NCBI GenBank assembly: GCA_000438015.1
Contig: FR901530.1
Coordinates: 1-6,930 of the forward strand
Direction: 5' to 3'
Source: Coraliomargarita sp. CAG:312
GTDB lineage: Bacteria; Verrucomicrobiota; Verrucomicrobiia; Opitutales; Intestinicryptomonadaceae
Length of the DNA stretch: 6,930 nt
The notes beneath the pieces were generated by a model. The model ran no database searches. It was given only the letters and a program-made list of their open reading frames with translations, and had not been told where the DNA came from. Below, one piece after another: positions 1 to 5,942 of this stretch; position 1 is the first letter of the stretch; every line of letters begins with the position of its first letter. The position numbers and the translations under genes are program-made.

Positions 1-79
1 GTATTGACCCGATTTATTGAGTTTATCCTGCATTAAACCGCCCAAGTCGGTTTTGCCTCGATTATTTGTCAGCCCTACG
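1..79. other. unresolved window edge with a small hairpin
   Basis: No gene can be assigned. A perfect 6-bp stem, AAACCG at 35-40 and CGGTTT at 48-53 with a 7-base loop, lies just beyond the 3' end of tRNA-Gln. On the minus strand an ATG at 33-31 opens a frame (M-Q-D-K-L-N-K-S-G-Q-Y) that runs off the window without a stop. On the plus strand an open frame from base 1 ends in TAA at 34-36, right before the hairpin. Either could be the edge of a real gene. The hairpin lacks a proper T-run on either side, so it is not a convincing terminator. Confidence 0.3.
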
Positions 80-150
80 TTCCCCGGTAGGGATTCGAAC
101 CCCAACTAGATGAACCAAAATCACCTGTGCTACCATTACACCACCAGGGA
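80..150 (-). tRNA. tRNA-Gln (anticodon TTG)
   Basis: The reverse complement folds as a complete cloverleaf of 71 bases. The acceptor arms TCCCTGG and CCGGGGA pair over 7 bp with one G-U. The D arm has the conserved GG, and the anticodon stem GGTGA/TCATC carries loop TTTTGGT, giving anticodon TTG. The T arm contains the canonical TTCGAAT loop. The terminal U1-A72 pair and the D-arm sequence resemble bacterial tRNA-Gln. The discriminator is A at position 80. The 3' CCA is not encoded, so it must be added by CCA-adding enzyme. It follows tRNA-Ala by only 14 bases and is probably co-transcribed with it. Confidence 0.95.
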
Positions 151-164
151 GTGGCTGTAAAAAA

Positions 165-237
165 TGGAGATGATCGGGTTCGAACCGACGACCCCCACAA
201 TGCCATTGTGGTGCTCTTCCAACTGAGCTACATCCCC
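165..237 (-). tRNA. tRNA-Ala (anticodon GGC)
   Basis: The reverse complement gives a 73-base cloverleaf. Acceptor GGGGATG pairs with CATCTCC and contains a G3-U70 wobble pair, the identity element read by alanyl-tRNA synthetase. The D arm is GCTC/GAGC, the anticodon stem is CCACA/TGTGG with loop ATGGCAT (anticodon GGC), and the T loop is TTCGAAC. Discriminator A is at 165. CCA is not encoded. It is the first of two minus-strand tRNAs downstream of dnaA and would decode GCC and GCT. Confidence 0.96.
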
Positions 238-251
238 AAGAATTTTTATCC

Positions 252-299
252 TGCACAGAGTGCAATAATTTTTATAAAGGTCAATGTTTTTTTGCTAAA
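252..299 (-). promoter_or_regulatory. weak candidate promoter and hairpin before the tRNA pair
   Basis: Reading the minus strand, a TATAAA -10 lies at 276-271 with a poor -35 (TTTAGC, 299-294) 17 bases upstream. Transcription would start near 264, about 27 bases before tRNA-Ala. A short perfect inverted repeat, TGCAC-AGA-GTGCA at 252-264, lies in the leader. No strong terminator for dnaA is visible between 319 and 238, so read-through from dnaA into the tRNAs is also possible. Confidence 0.25.
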
Positions 300-318
300 T
301 ATGCAAATTTTATTTATA

Positions 319-1692
319 TTAAACGGACAGAATCTTCATCAAGTACTCCACAGCTCTGCGCACATTTTCATCATGGTTAATAGAATGGTCCACAACTCGA
401 ATTGCGTGCATTACGGTTCCGTGGTCGCGCCCGCCAAACCGTTTTCCTATCTCTTGTAGAGAGTGTGTCGTAAGCTTTCTGGATATGTACATTGCTATCT
501 GGCGCGCCATCGCAATTGACGCAGGCCGGCGTTTCCCGACCATTTCAGATTCGTCTATCTTAAAGTAATCAGCAGTTTTCTTCTGAATATCCTCGATGTC
601 TATCGATTGGTTTTCTTCCTCCTGCATAAATGCATCGGCTAGAAGCTGCTGGGCTTTTTCCAATGAAATAGTTTTCAATAAAGTGGCGTATCCTATCAGG
701 TTGTTCAGCGCCCCCTCCATTCTGCGAATGTTTTTTGTAAATTTGCGCGCAAGAAGATCCAAAACCTCTGGTTGAATTTCAACACTTTCCGGAATATCGG
801 CCAGTTTGCTTTGCAAAATAGCAAGCCTAGTTTCGTAATCCGGAGCTTGAATATCTACAGACACTCCCCAACCAAAGCGAGAAACAAGCCTTTGTTCAAT
901 ATCTGAAACCTCGTTTATTGGCTTGTCGCAAGACAACACTATTTGTTTGCTGGAATTGAAAAGCTCGTTGAATGTATGGAAAAATTCCTCCTGGCACCGC
1001 TCCTTTCCGGCAAAGAATTGCACGTCGTCTATAAGCAGAACGTCTGTATTTCTATAACGTTTTCGGAAATTTGTGATTTTATTTTCGCGCAAGGCGTCTA
1101 CGTATTCGTTTACAAAAGTCTCAGAAGACAGGTATACTATGCGGGCGTCGTGGCGGTTTTTCAGCACAAACTGGGCAATCGCATGCATTAAATGGGTTTT
1201 CCCCAGCCCTGTTGAGCCGTATATGAATAGCGGATTATAGGATATTCCCGGATTTTGAGCCACAGCCAACGCTGCCGCATGCGCGAAACGGTTGCTTTCT
1301 CCAACAACAAATGTTTCAAACGTATTGTGCGGAATTATGGATTTTGGAAGCCTATACTCGATTGGCTGCGACGGTACGCGGGGACGATCCGATTTGGACG
1401 TTTCTTGAACAAGCGCTTTTGCGTCTGTTTCAACTACGTTTATATGTACGTTTATTTTGCGAGCCGCAGCAAGCGATACTTGGTTGGAAATTATATCCAA
1501 ATAATTGTCCCGAATCCAAATCGCGGCAAATTCCGTGTCTGTTCCCAAAATCAAATTATCGTCATCGCCGTCCAAATACGACAATCCTGCAAACCATGAT
1601 TCAAATATGTCTGCTGAAAACTTCTTTGCCAGCTCCTCTTTGGCTTTTTGCCAAATTTCCCCGTGCATAGATACTGTAAATTGTGTTGTCAT
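319..1692 (-). CDS. dnaA: chromosomal replication initiator protein DnaA
   Basis: A 457-residue AAA+ ATPase that binds DnaA boxes, melts the origin and loads the replicative helicase. The length is normal and all four domains are visible. Domain I (about 1-85) is the helicase/self-interaction region and a short linker runs to about 115. Domain III has Walker A GSTGLGKT (159-166), Walker B LLIDD (219-223), sensor I in IVLSCDKP (251-258), the arginine finger in SRFGWG (R272) and sensor II in NIRRMEGALN (R323). Domain IV has the DNA-binding signature GRDHGTVMHA (421-430). Many DnaAs read GRDHTTV there, so the first T is a G here. The start ATG at 1692 is preceded by AGAAGGAA almost touching the codon, an unusually tight Shine-Dalgarno spacing. 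Met9 is an alternative start with no ribosome site of its own. dnaN is not adjacent. tRNA-Ala and tRNA-Gln lie downstream on the same strand. Expression is probably autoregulated through the DnaA box at 1712-1720. Confidence 0.98.
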   Translation of the reverse strand: MTTQFTVSMHGEIWQKAKEELAKKFSADIFESWFAGLSYLDGDDDNLILGTDTEFAAIWIRDNYLDIISNQVSLAAARKINVHINVVETDAKALVQETSKSDRPRVPSQPIEYRLPKSIIPHNTFETFVVGESNRFAHAAALAVAQNPGISYNPLFIYGSTGLGKTHLMHAIAQFVLKNRHDARIVYLSSETFVNEYVDALRENKITNFRKRYRNTDVLLIDDVQFFAGKERCQEEFFHTFNELFNSSKQIVLSCDKPINEVSDIEQRLVSRFGWGVSVDIQAPDYETRLAILQSKLADIPESVEIQPEVLDLLARKFTKNIRRMEGALNNLIGYATLLKTISLEKAQQLLADAFMQEEENQSIDIEDIQKKTADYFKIDESEMVGKRRPASIAMARQIAMYISRKLTTHSLQEIGKRFGGRDHGTVMHAIRVVDHSINHDENVRRAVEYLMKILSV

Positions 1693-1710
1693 TTCCTTCT
1701 ATCGGCCCTA

Positions 1711-1741
1711 ATTATTCACAGAAATAGGCGCAGCGCGTCAA
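1711..1741 (-). promoter_or_regulatory. probable dnaA promoter
   Basis: On the minus strand, TTGACG (1741-1736, five of six consensus bases) is followed after a long 19-base spacer by AATAAT (1716-1711, five of six). Transcription would begin near 1704 and give a leader of about 12 bases before the dnaA ATG. The long spacer weakens the call, but no better pair lies close to the gene. Confidence 0.45.
1712..1720 (+). promoter_or_regulatory. DnaA box over the dnaA -10 element
   Basis: TTATTCACA is a perfect match to the TTATNCACA DnaA-box consensus. It overlaps the proposed -10 of dnaA by five bases and lies 20 bases upstream of the start codon. Bound DnaA would block polymerase there, which fits the autorepression known for dnaA in other bacteria. 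Occupancy is inferred. Confidence 0.75.
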
Positions 1742-2001
1742 GCAATTAAACCGCCAAAAGACTTATGTCTTGGAAACCTTTGACGATAGGATTCTTATGC
1801 AATATTAGCTTCTTTCTGCAAATAGTTAAAAAAATAGTAATGTTTGTAAGTTTATGATTATAAAGCAGTTTCAAATATAAAATTCCTTGGGCTTTAAAAT
1901 TCCATTAAAATGGAAAAAACCTTGTTTAAAATTTTTCTTCGATTGCTTAATGGGATAATTCGCCTTTTTTTTAAAACTTGCAAGTGCAACTTTTTAACAA
2001 G

Positions 2002-2026
2002 TTATTCACAATTGTATTGTGCAAAA
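2002..2026 (+). promoter_or_regulatory. paired DnaA boxes, one perfect and one degenerate
   Basis: A perfect TTATTCACA lies at 2002-2010 on the plus strand. Seven bases on, TGTGCAAAA at 2018-2026 matches the reverse consensus TGTGNATAA at all but one position, so the two face each other. The centre is also a dyad, CACAAT-TGT-ATTGTG at 2007-2021. The T and A tracts flanking this core are reminiscent of origin or DnaA-regulated sites. Confidence 0.6.
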
Positions 2027-2266
2027 ATTTTTAGAAAAAAAAACTTGCCTTTGAAGGGGTAAAACTTTTCCCGCGCAATCGCCCAATTTCTAAGACAAAA
2101 AACTTTTTAGGCGCCTGTTGTTGCCCAATAAAAGGCAGTTTGCGGGTGGGTCGTTCTCGCGGATTCCCTATTTCTCTGGCTTGCGGAAGCGCTTTAGAAA
2201 AAAAATAGAAAAATCAAGACATATTTCCAGGTTTTATAAAAATTTTGTAATATAAAATTTCTATTA

Positions 2267-2285
2267 TATTAGAACTTTATTAGAA
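2267..2285. repeat. TATTAGAA direct repeat, 11-base period
   Basis: TATTAGAA occurs at 2267-2274 and again at 2278-2285, so the copies are about one helical turn apart and would face the same side of DNA. They lie in the most AT-rich part of the gap. Related TTTAGAAAA strings occur around 2030 and 2193. Chance is possible in such AT-rich sequence. Confidence 0.4.
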
Positions 2286-2359
2286 ATAGGTTAAATGGCT
2301 AAAATGAAATTGAACATCAAATTTCTTTTTGAATAAAACTATATTCCAGATTTTCATGC

Positions 2360-2380
2360 GTACAAACTATATATTTGTAC
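2360..2380. promoter_or_regulatory. operator-like inverted repeat at the PEP-CTERM promoter
   Basis: GTACAAA (2360-2366) and TTTGTAC (2374-2380) form a perfect dyad with 7-base arms and a 7-base spacer. It ends on the base before the proposed -35. This size and placement suit a dimeric transcription factor acting as an activator, or as a repressor that hinders polymerase. No regulator gene lies nearby and the family is unknown. Confidence 0.5.
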
Positions 2381-2409
2381 TCGACAAATTAAGCAAACAT
2401 TGCTAAGAT
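2381..2409 (+). promoter_or_regulatory. sigma70-type promoter of the PEP-CTERM gene
   Basis: TCGACA at 2381-2386 matches the -35 consensus at five of six positions. After exactly 17 bases comes TAAGAT at 2404-2409, a four of six match preceded by TGC, an extended -10. Transcription would start near 2416, leaving about 20 leader bases before the ATG. Confidence 0.6.
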
Positions 2410-2436
2410 TCATAAATAAAAGCACTTAAATTATAT

Positions 2437-4116
2437 ATGATGAAATTCGACCGCATCCTTTCTTCCTTTGCAATATTATTCGGGGCATTTGCAATTTTGC
2501 GCGCAGATACCCAAGTGACCGAATATAAAACAAATATTGGCGGAAATTGGTTTTCTCCAACAACTTGGAACGTCTTGCCTTCAGCTAATGTTTCGTATCC
2601 AAACTCTTTTTCCGATGCGTTCTGCATGGAGGGGTCGGACACGGTTGTCGTTCTTGATTCGGACGCAACTGTAGGCAGAATGATAGGCGGCGGCGGAGCC
2701 TTTTCCGGAAATAAAGTTGTGGGATCCGGAAAATTAACATTCGACTCGCATTACGATTCCACAAATTCGTACGATTATTCAGCAAGCGCATTGTGGGGAA
2801 ACGGAGATATTACTTACGAAAATACCGGCGGGGTACATTACACTACATCCGACGATAAATCGTCCGGATGGTCGGATACGGTAGGAGTCAAAATATTCTT
2901 TGCAAAAAATACCAACACACACACTCAGACATACAATACATCAGTATCGGCAGATGTTGTGACATCTATGAACGGAACATCTGCGGAAAAATCAGTTATA
3001 AATTTCAATTCTTCCACCAGTTTGACGGATTTTTATGTGACCAATGGAACGGTAAACTTCAACGGGAGTTCCTCATTTGGAACAGTCACTGCGAACGCAA
3101 CGGGTGTTGTTAATGTATCAGGTTCGGTGTTGTCGGGAAGTTTTGCGGGCACCGGAACCATAAACTTTACCGGAGATTACACAAAGGCAGATGGGGCATC
3201 CGCCAATATTGGAACTATAATCACTAAATCTTCCGCCGCGGTAAATTTTAACCATGCTGGACAAATTGCCACTGGATACCAATATTATGAAAATAGCGGA
3301 AAAGTATTAGTTTCCGAGAATGCCATTGTAAAAATTAGCGAAAATGCTGCAGCCGGAGATTCTTGGGGATCGAAATTCTTAGTGCAAATTGGAGGGTCCT
3401 CTTTTTACACTTTAAATGGAACGCTAGATGCTACTAATTATAACGGCGACTCAAACGCGCAAATTATACGAAACTGGGGAAATTTCATTATTAACCAAAC
3501 CGGAGTATTAAAAGGTTCTGGCAATACATCTTCGTTCCTCTATATGGGGCGCGAATCGAATTTTACCGTAAACGGAGACGCAAAAATCGAAGGTGTTTCC
3601 TATATATATTTAAACCAGACAGTTAAGACTTCGTCAACCGTATATATAAACGACTCAAATACACTGGCGGACATATATTTAGTTGCAAATAAAGACAAGT
3701 CTAATAATGATGGGACAACCGACGACACTCTTACAAATACAAATGTTTTTCTTTCCGGGGATGTCGCCATAAAGTCTCTAAACTTTTATCAAAAGAACAA
3801 CCAATTTACAATCGATTTGCGTGACTGTACCTCTCTTGTATTAGAAACTCTTTTTACAGATTCGAACGTCAATGCAAACGGCGGTAAAATAATATTCACA
3901 AATTTTAAAAACGGAATTGTCTGCATAGAAAACACATCGGGGTTGGATATTGACAATTTTAGCGATTATGTCCTTGCCGAAGGTTGGGAGCTCTCTATTG
4001 AAGACGGGTATATAGTAGGCTCGCAAATACCGGAACCTTGTGTTTTTGCGTTTATATTGTCTTTTGCTGGACTGCTCTTAGCTCTCCGAAACAGAAATAA
4101 CGGGATGTTGTCGTAA
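2437..4116 (+). CDS. secreted PEP-CTERM sorting-domain protein, beta-strand rich
   Basis: A 559-residue exported protein, probably cell-surface or matrix associated. A signal peptide with a basic start (MMKFDR) and hydrophobic core (7-21) probably ends at LRA-DT (after A23). The body (about 24-525) is rich in G, N, S, T and short alternating hydrophobic strands, as in right-handed beta-helix or autotransporter-like passenger proteins. The tail is a classic PEP-CTERM: IPEP (531-534), a hydrophobic segment (536-550) and a basic end, R551 and R553. Exosortase systems recognise such tails and cut near PEP for surface transfer. The residue after PEP is cysteine (C535), where serine or alanine is more common. 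No catalytic motif is recognised, so the role is open; a structural or adhesive one is a guess. ATG codons at 2437 and 2440 are both usable; no Shine-Dalgarno is seen. It has its own promoter and no operon partner. Confidence 0.88.
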   Translation: MMKFDRILSSFAILFGAFAILRADTQVTEYKTNIGGNWFSPTTWNVLPSANVSYPNSFSDAFCMEGSDTVVVLDSDATVGRMIGGGGAFSGNKVVGSGKLTFDSHYDSTNSYDYSASALWGNGDITYENTGGVHYTTSDDKSSGWSDTVGVKIFFAKNTNTHTQTYNTSVSADVVTSMNGTSAEKSVINFNSSTSLTDFYVTNGTVNFNGSSSFGTVTANATGVVNVSGSVLSGSFAGTGTINFTGDYTKADGASANIGTIITKSSAAVNFNHAGQIATGYQYYENSGKVLVSENAIVKISENAAAGDSWGSKFLVQIGGSSFYTLNGTLDATNYNGDSNAQIIRNWGNFIINQTGVLKGSGNTSSFLYMGRESNFTVNGDAKIEGVSYIYLNQTVKTSSTVYINDSNTLADIYLVANKDKSNNDGTTDDTLTNTNVFLSGDVAIKSLNFYQKNNQFTIDLRDCTSLVLETLFTDSNVNANGGKIIFTNFKNGIVCIENTSGLDIDNFSDYVLAEGWELSIEDGYIVGSQIPEPCVFAFILSFAGLLLALRNRNNGMLS

Positions 4117-4143
4117 GATTGCAAAAAACGCATTTTTATCTTT

Positions 4144-4159
4144 TTAGCCTGAAGGCTAA
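4144..4159 (+). terminator. weak hairpin after the PEP-CTERM gene
   Basis: TTAGCC and GGCTAA form a 6-bp stem with a TGAA loop, 27 bases after the stop codon. The following TTAATTATTT is only partly T-rich, so termination here would be inefficient. The stronger structure is at 4295-4329. Confidence 0.3.
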
Positions 4160-4294
4160 TTAATTATTTCAAAGGCAAATTGCACCGACTTCATTTCCGC
4201 CTTTGTGTTGTAATTCCCATCTGTAATCCATATTGCCGTCTCTATTTGGATTTAAACGGCGGTCATATATTTAAATCGGCTTTATGCCAAAAAT

Positions 4295-4329
4295 AAAGAG
4301 CCGCTTGCGCAAATTGCAGCCGGCTCTTT
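4295..4329. terminator. bidirectional terminator between convergent genes
   Basis: AAAGAGCCG (4295-4303) and CGGCTCTTT (4321-4329) form a perfect 9-bp stem with a 17-base loop that can add a few inner pairs. On the plus strand the stem runs into TTTGTTTTGTT. On the minus strand it runs into TTTATTTTT. It can therefore stop transcripts from both the PEP-CTERM gene (ends 4116) and the GH13 gene (ends 4391). The stretch from 4117 to 4294 contains no convincing gene. Confidence 0.8.
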
Positions 4330-4390
4330 GTTTTGTTGGATTAATGTGTTTTATGCCATCCGTAAATTGCCAAACATATCCGCAACCATG

Positions 4391-5797
4391 CTAGTATTGA
4401 AATACGACATATCCGTAAGGGATAAGAGAAATTTCGCCGTTATTTAGAAATGTTGCACCGCGGTTTAATATTTCCTTTGAAACGGGTTTGGCTAAAGGAT
4501 TCTTAAAACTAGCCTCTTTATTGGAGACATTTATAGCCACAAATATGTTTTGTTTTTCGGAGTTGCGCGTATAAGCCAAAATCTTTTCAGGATTGTCTGT
4601 CGCAAGCCAATTTGTATCTCCAGAATAAAGAGCCGGATTGCCGTGGCGCATAGCGCAAAGAGTCCGTATTAAAGACATGCGTTTTTTCCCGCTATCGGTT
4701 AGGGCGTTTGACCAGTCCACGGCATATTTTCCGTAAAAACGGTTGGAGAACATGCATAAGTTGGAAGTGTCTGATATCTCATTGCCATTGTATATCATCG
4801 GAATTCCGTCCATTGTAAAATTTAGGACTAGGACGGCGTCAAAACCTTCATTTCCCCAACGTTTTTCATAGCGGGCGTCGAAAGAGTCGCTGGCAGTATC
4901 GTGGTTGTCCAAAGCTCTCATTATTCGCGCACCTTTTACAAAATGGCGAAGCTGTTTTTCCCAAAGATTTGGCAGTTCGGAGGCGGGTTTCTTTGCGTCA
5001 AACACATCGGCAATAGCTTTCTGCCACTTAAAAGAATAGTTTAGGTCGTAGGCATCAACTTGGGCATCTGCGCGTTCGCCCTCGGCAACCATTATGACAT
5101 CTGGATTTATTGCCTTTATTCTCCTATATCCCTCCGCCCAAAAATCTGCGGGGACAGATGGCTCTACGTCTGTTCTATACCCGTCCACATTGAAGTTGCG
5201 GACAAAATACTCCATATTTTTCCAGAGATATTCCCTTAATTCTTTCGACTTAAAGTTGATTTCGGGAAAATTCCATCTGCCGTTCTTTACATTTCCGTTT
5301 TCGTCGCGCACCACAAAATCCGGGTGCTCTTTTATCATTGTGGCGGTTGGACCGCAGTGGTAATAAACTAAATCCAACAATACTTTAAGGCCTAGCTTAT
5401 GAGCTTCGTCCACAAAATTTTTTAGGTCTGCGTCTTGCCCATATTGTGGGTCTATCTTAAAGTAATCTTTTATTCTATAGGGATTTTTGGGGTTTCCGGT
5501 CTTAGACGCTTTTTGCCTCTTGCTCCAAAAACGCATGTCCATATCGTCGTCGGCTTCTACAACTGGGCACAAGTACACGATGTCAACTCCTAGCGATGCT
5601 ATATGCGGCAGCATTTTTCTGGCAGATTCAAGCGTCCCTCCCTGCGTGAAAATAGGCAGATGAATCTGGTAAATTACAGACTTAGAAAAGTCTTCGGACG
5701 TGGGTCTGGCGACTTTCTGGTTGGAAGAATCTGCCCATAGAGCAGACGAGGAGACAATTAAATATAAAGCCGATTGCAACAATCTTTTAATTTTCAT
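4391..5797 (-). CDS. secreted GH13 alpha-amylase-family glycoside hydrolase
   Basis: A 468-residue exported enzyme expected to cut or rearrange alpha-1,4-glucans such as starch or maltodextrins, with the exact specificity unclear. The signal peptide (1-22) ends at ALWA-DS. The (beta/alpha)8 barrel starts at VIYQIHLPIF (41-50). Conserved GH13 regions are present: region I DLVYYH (142-147), region V FPEIN (177-181), region II GYRTD with nucleophile D210, region III VAEG with acid/base E239, and region IV ALDNHD with D300. The catalytic triad is intact. In region I the usual asparagine before H147 is Tyr146; that Asn helps bind calcium in many alpha-amylases, so this enzyme may not use that site. 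A C-terminal beta domain (about 395-468) closes the protein. The start ATG has no Shine-Dalgarno. It is divergent from the phosphodiesterase gene and stands alone, with no susCD-like or transporter partner in view. Confidence 0.92.
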   Translation of the reverse strand: MKIKRLLQSALYLIVSSSALWADSSNQKVARPTSEDFSKSVIYQIHLPIFTQGGTLESARKMLPHIASLGVDIVYLCPVVEADDDMDMRFWSKRQKASKTGNPKNPYRIKDYFKIDPQYGQDADLKNFVDEAHKLGLKVLLDLVYYHCGPTATMIKEHPDFVVRDENGNVKNGRWNFPEINFKSKELREYLWKNMEYFVRNFNVDGYRTDVEPSVPADFWAEGYRRIKAINPDVIMVAEGERADAQVDAYDLNYSFKWQKAIADVFDAKKPASELPNLWEKQLRHFVKGARIMRALDNHDTASDSFDARYEKRWGNEGFDAVLVLNFTMDGIPMIYNGNEISDTSNLCMFSNRFYGKYAVDWSNALTDSGKKRMSLIRTLCAMRHGNPALYSGDTNWLATDNPEKILAYTRNSEKQNIFVAINVSNKEASFKNPLAKPVSKEILNRGATFLNNGEISLIPYGYVVFQY

Positions 5798-5822
5798 AAA
5801 GCGGTACTATATTATTGATTCG

Positions 5823-5851
5823 TTAATATTTCATTGCTAGCGGTTGGGCAA
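5823..5851 (-). promoter_or_regulatory. candidate promoter of the GH13 gene
   Basis: On the minus strand TTGCCC (5851-5846) and TATTAA (5828-5823) are separated by exactly 17 bases, each matching four of six consensus positions. Transcription would start near 5816, giving a leader of about 19 bases with no ribosome-binding motif. Confidence 0.4.
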
Positions 5852-5907
5852 ACACAAACTGAAGCTGTTTTACTAAACCGTTAAGTTTCCCCCAGAAAAA
5901 AAGTTGC

Positions 5908-5936
5908 TTGACTGGACAGGCTTTCGCAATTATTTT
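5908..5936 (+). promoter_or_regulatory. candidate promoter of the phosphodiesterase gene
   Basis: TTGACT (5908-5913) matches the -35 consensus at five of six positions. After exactly 17 bases comes TATTTT (5931-5936), four of six. Seven bases further is the ATG at 5943, so the expected start site coincides with the start codon and the mRNA may be leaderless. This -35 lies 57 bases from the opposing GH13 -35. Confidence 0.5.
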
Positions 5937-5942
5937 AAATTT

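Larger units (their letters stand above)
1693..2436. other. AT-rich dnaA upstream region, candidate replication origin
   Basis: This 744-base gap between divergent dnaA and the PEP-CTERM gene holds no convincing gene. It contains two perfect DnaA boxes (1712-1720 and 2002-2010) and one near match in reverse orientation (2018-2026). It also has homopolymer tracts (eight T at 1965-1972, nine A at 2035-2043), a 10-bp palindrome ACTTGCAAGT at 1976-1985, a hairpin TTCCAT/ATGGAA at 1900-1915, and a very AT-rich stretch at about 2221-2290 that could unwind easily. Bacterial origins often lie next to dnaA, but two or three boxes is few for an origin, so origin identity is a hypothesis. The 8-bp palindromes AGGCGCCT (2109-2116) and AAGCGCTT (2187-2194) sit in a more GC-rich part with no assigned role. 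Confidence 0.45.

Noticed and set aside
62..265. 67-codon minus-strand open frame
   Set aside because: It runs through both tRNA genes, whose cloverleaf folds fully explain the sequence.
294..312. Stem TTTGC/GCAAA near the end of dnaA as a terminator
   Set aside because: The stem is only 5 bp and on the dnaA strand it is followed by A residues, not T.
943..1670. Several plus-strand open frames of 68-119 codons inside dnaA
   Set aside because: They are antisense to a complete DnaA with all motifs and have no start signals or recognisable protein features.
1857..1862. Perfect minus-strand TATAAT about 165 bases upstream of dnaA
   Set aside because: No acceptable -35 lies 16-18 bases upstream of it, and chance matches are frequent in this AT-rich gap.
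2295..2336. 13-codon frame starting MAKMKLN in the dnaA gap
   Set aside because: It is very short, has no clear ribosome site or promoter, and such frames are expected by chance in AT-rich DNA.
4169..4270. Minus-strand open frame of about 33 codons after the GH13 terminator, with the string NPNRDGNMDYRWELQHK
   Set aside because: The composition looks protein-like and could be a decayed gene remnant, but it follows a stop, has an ATG only for the last 20 codons and shows no recognised family.
5904..5942. TTG at 5904 as start of the phosphodiesterase
   Set aside because: It adds 13 residues before a well-formed signal peptide and falls inside the proposed promoter; ATG 5943 fits better.
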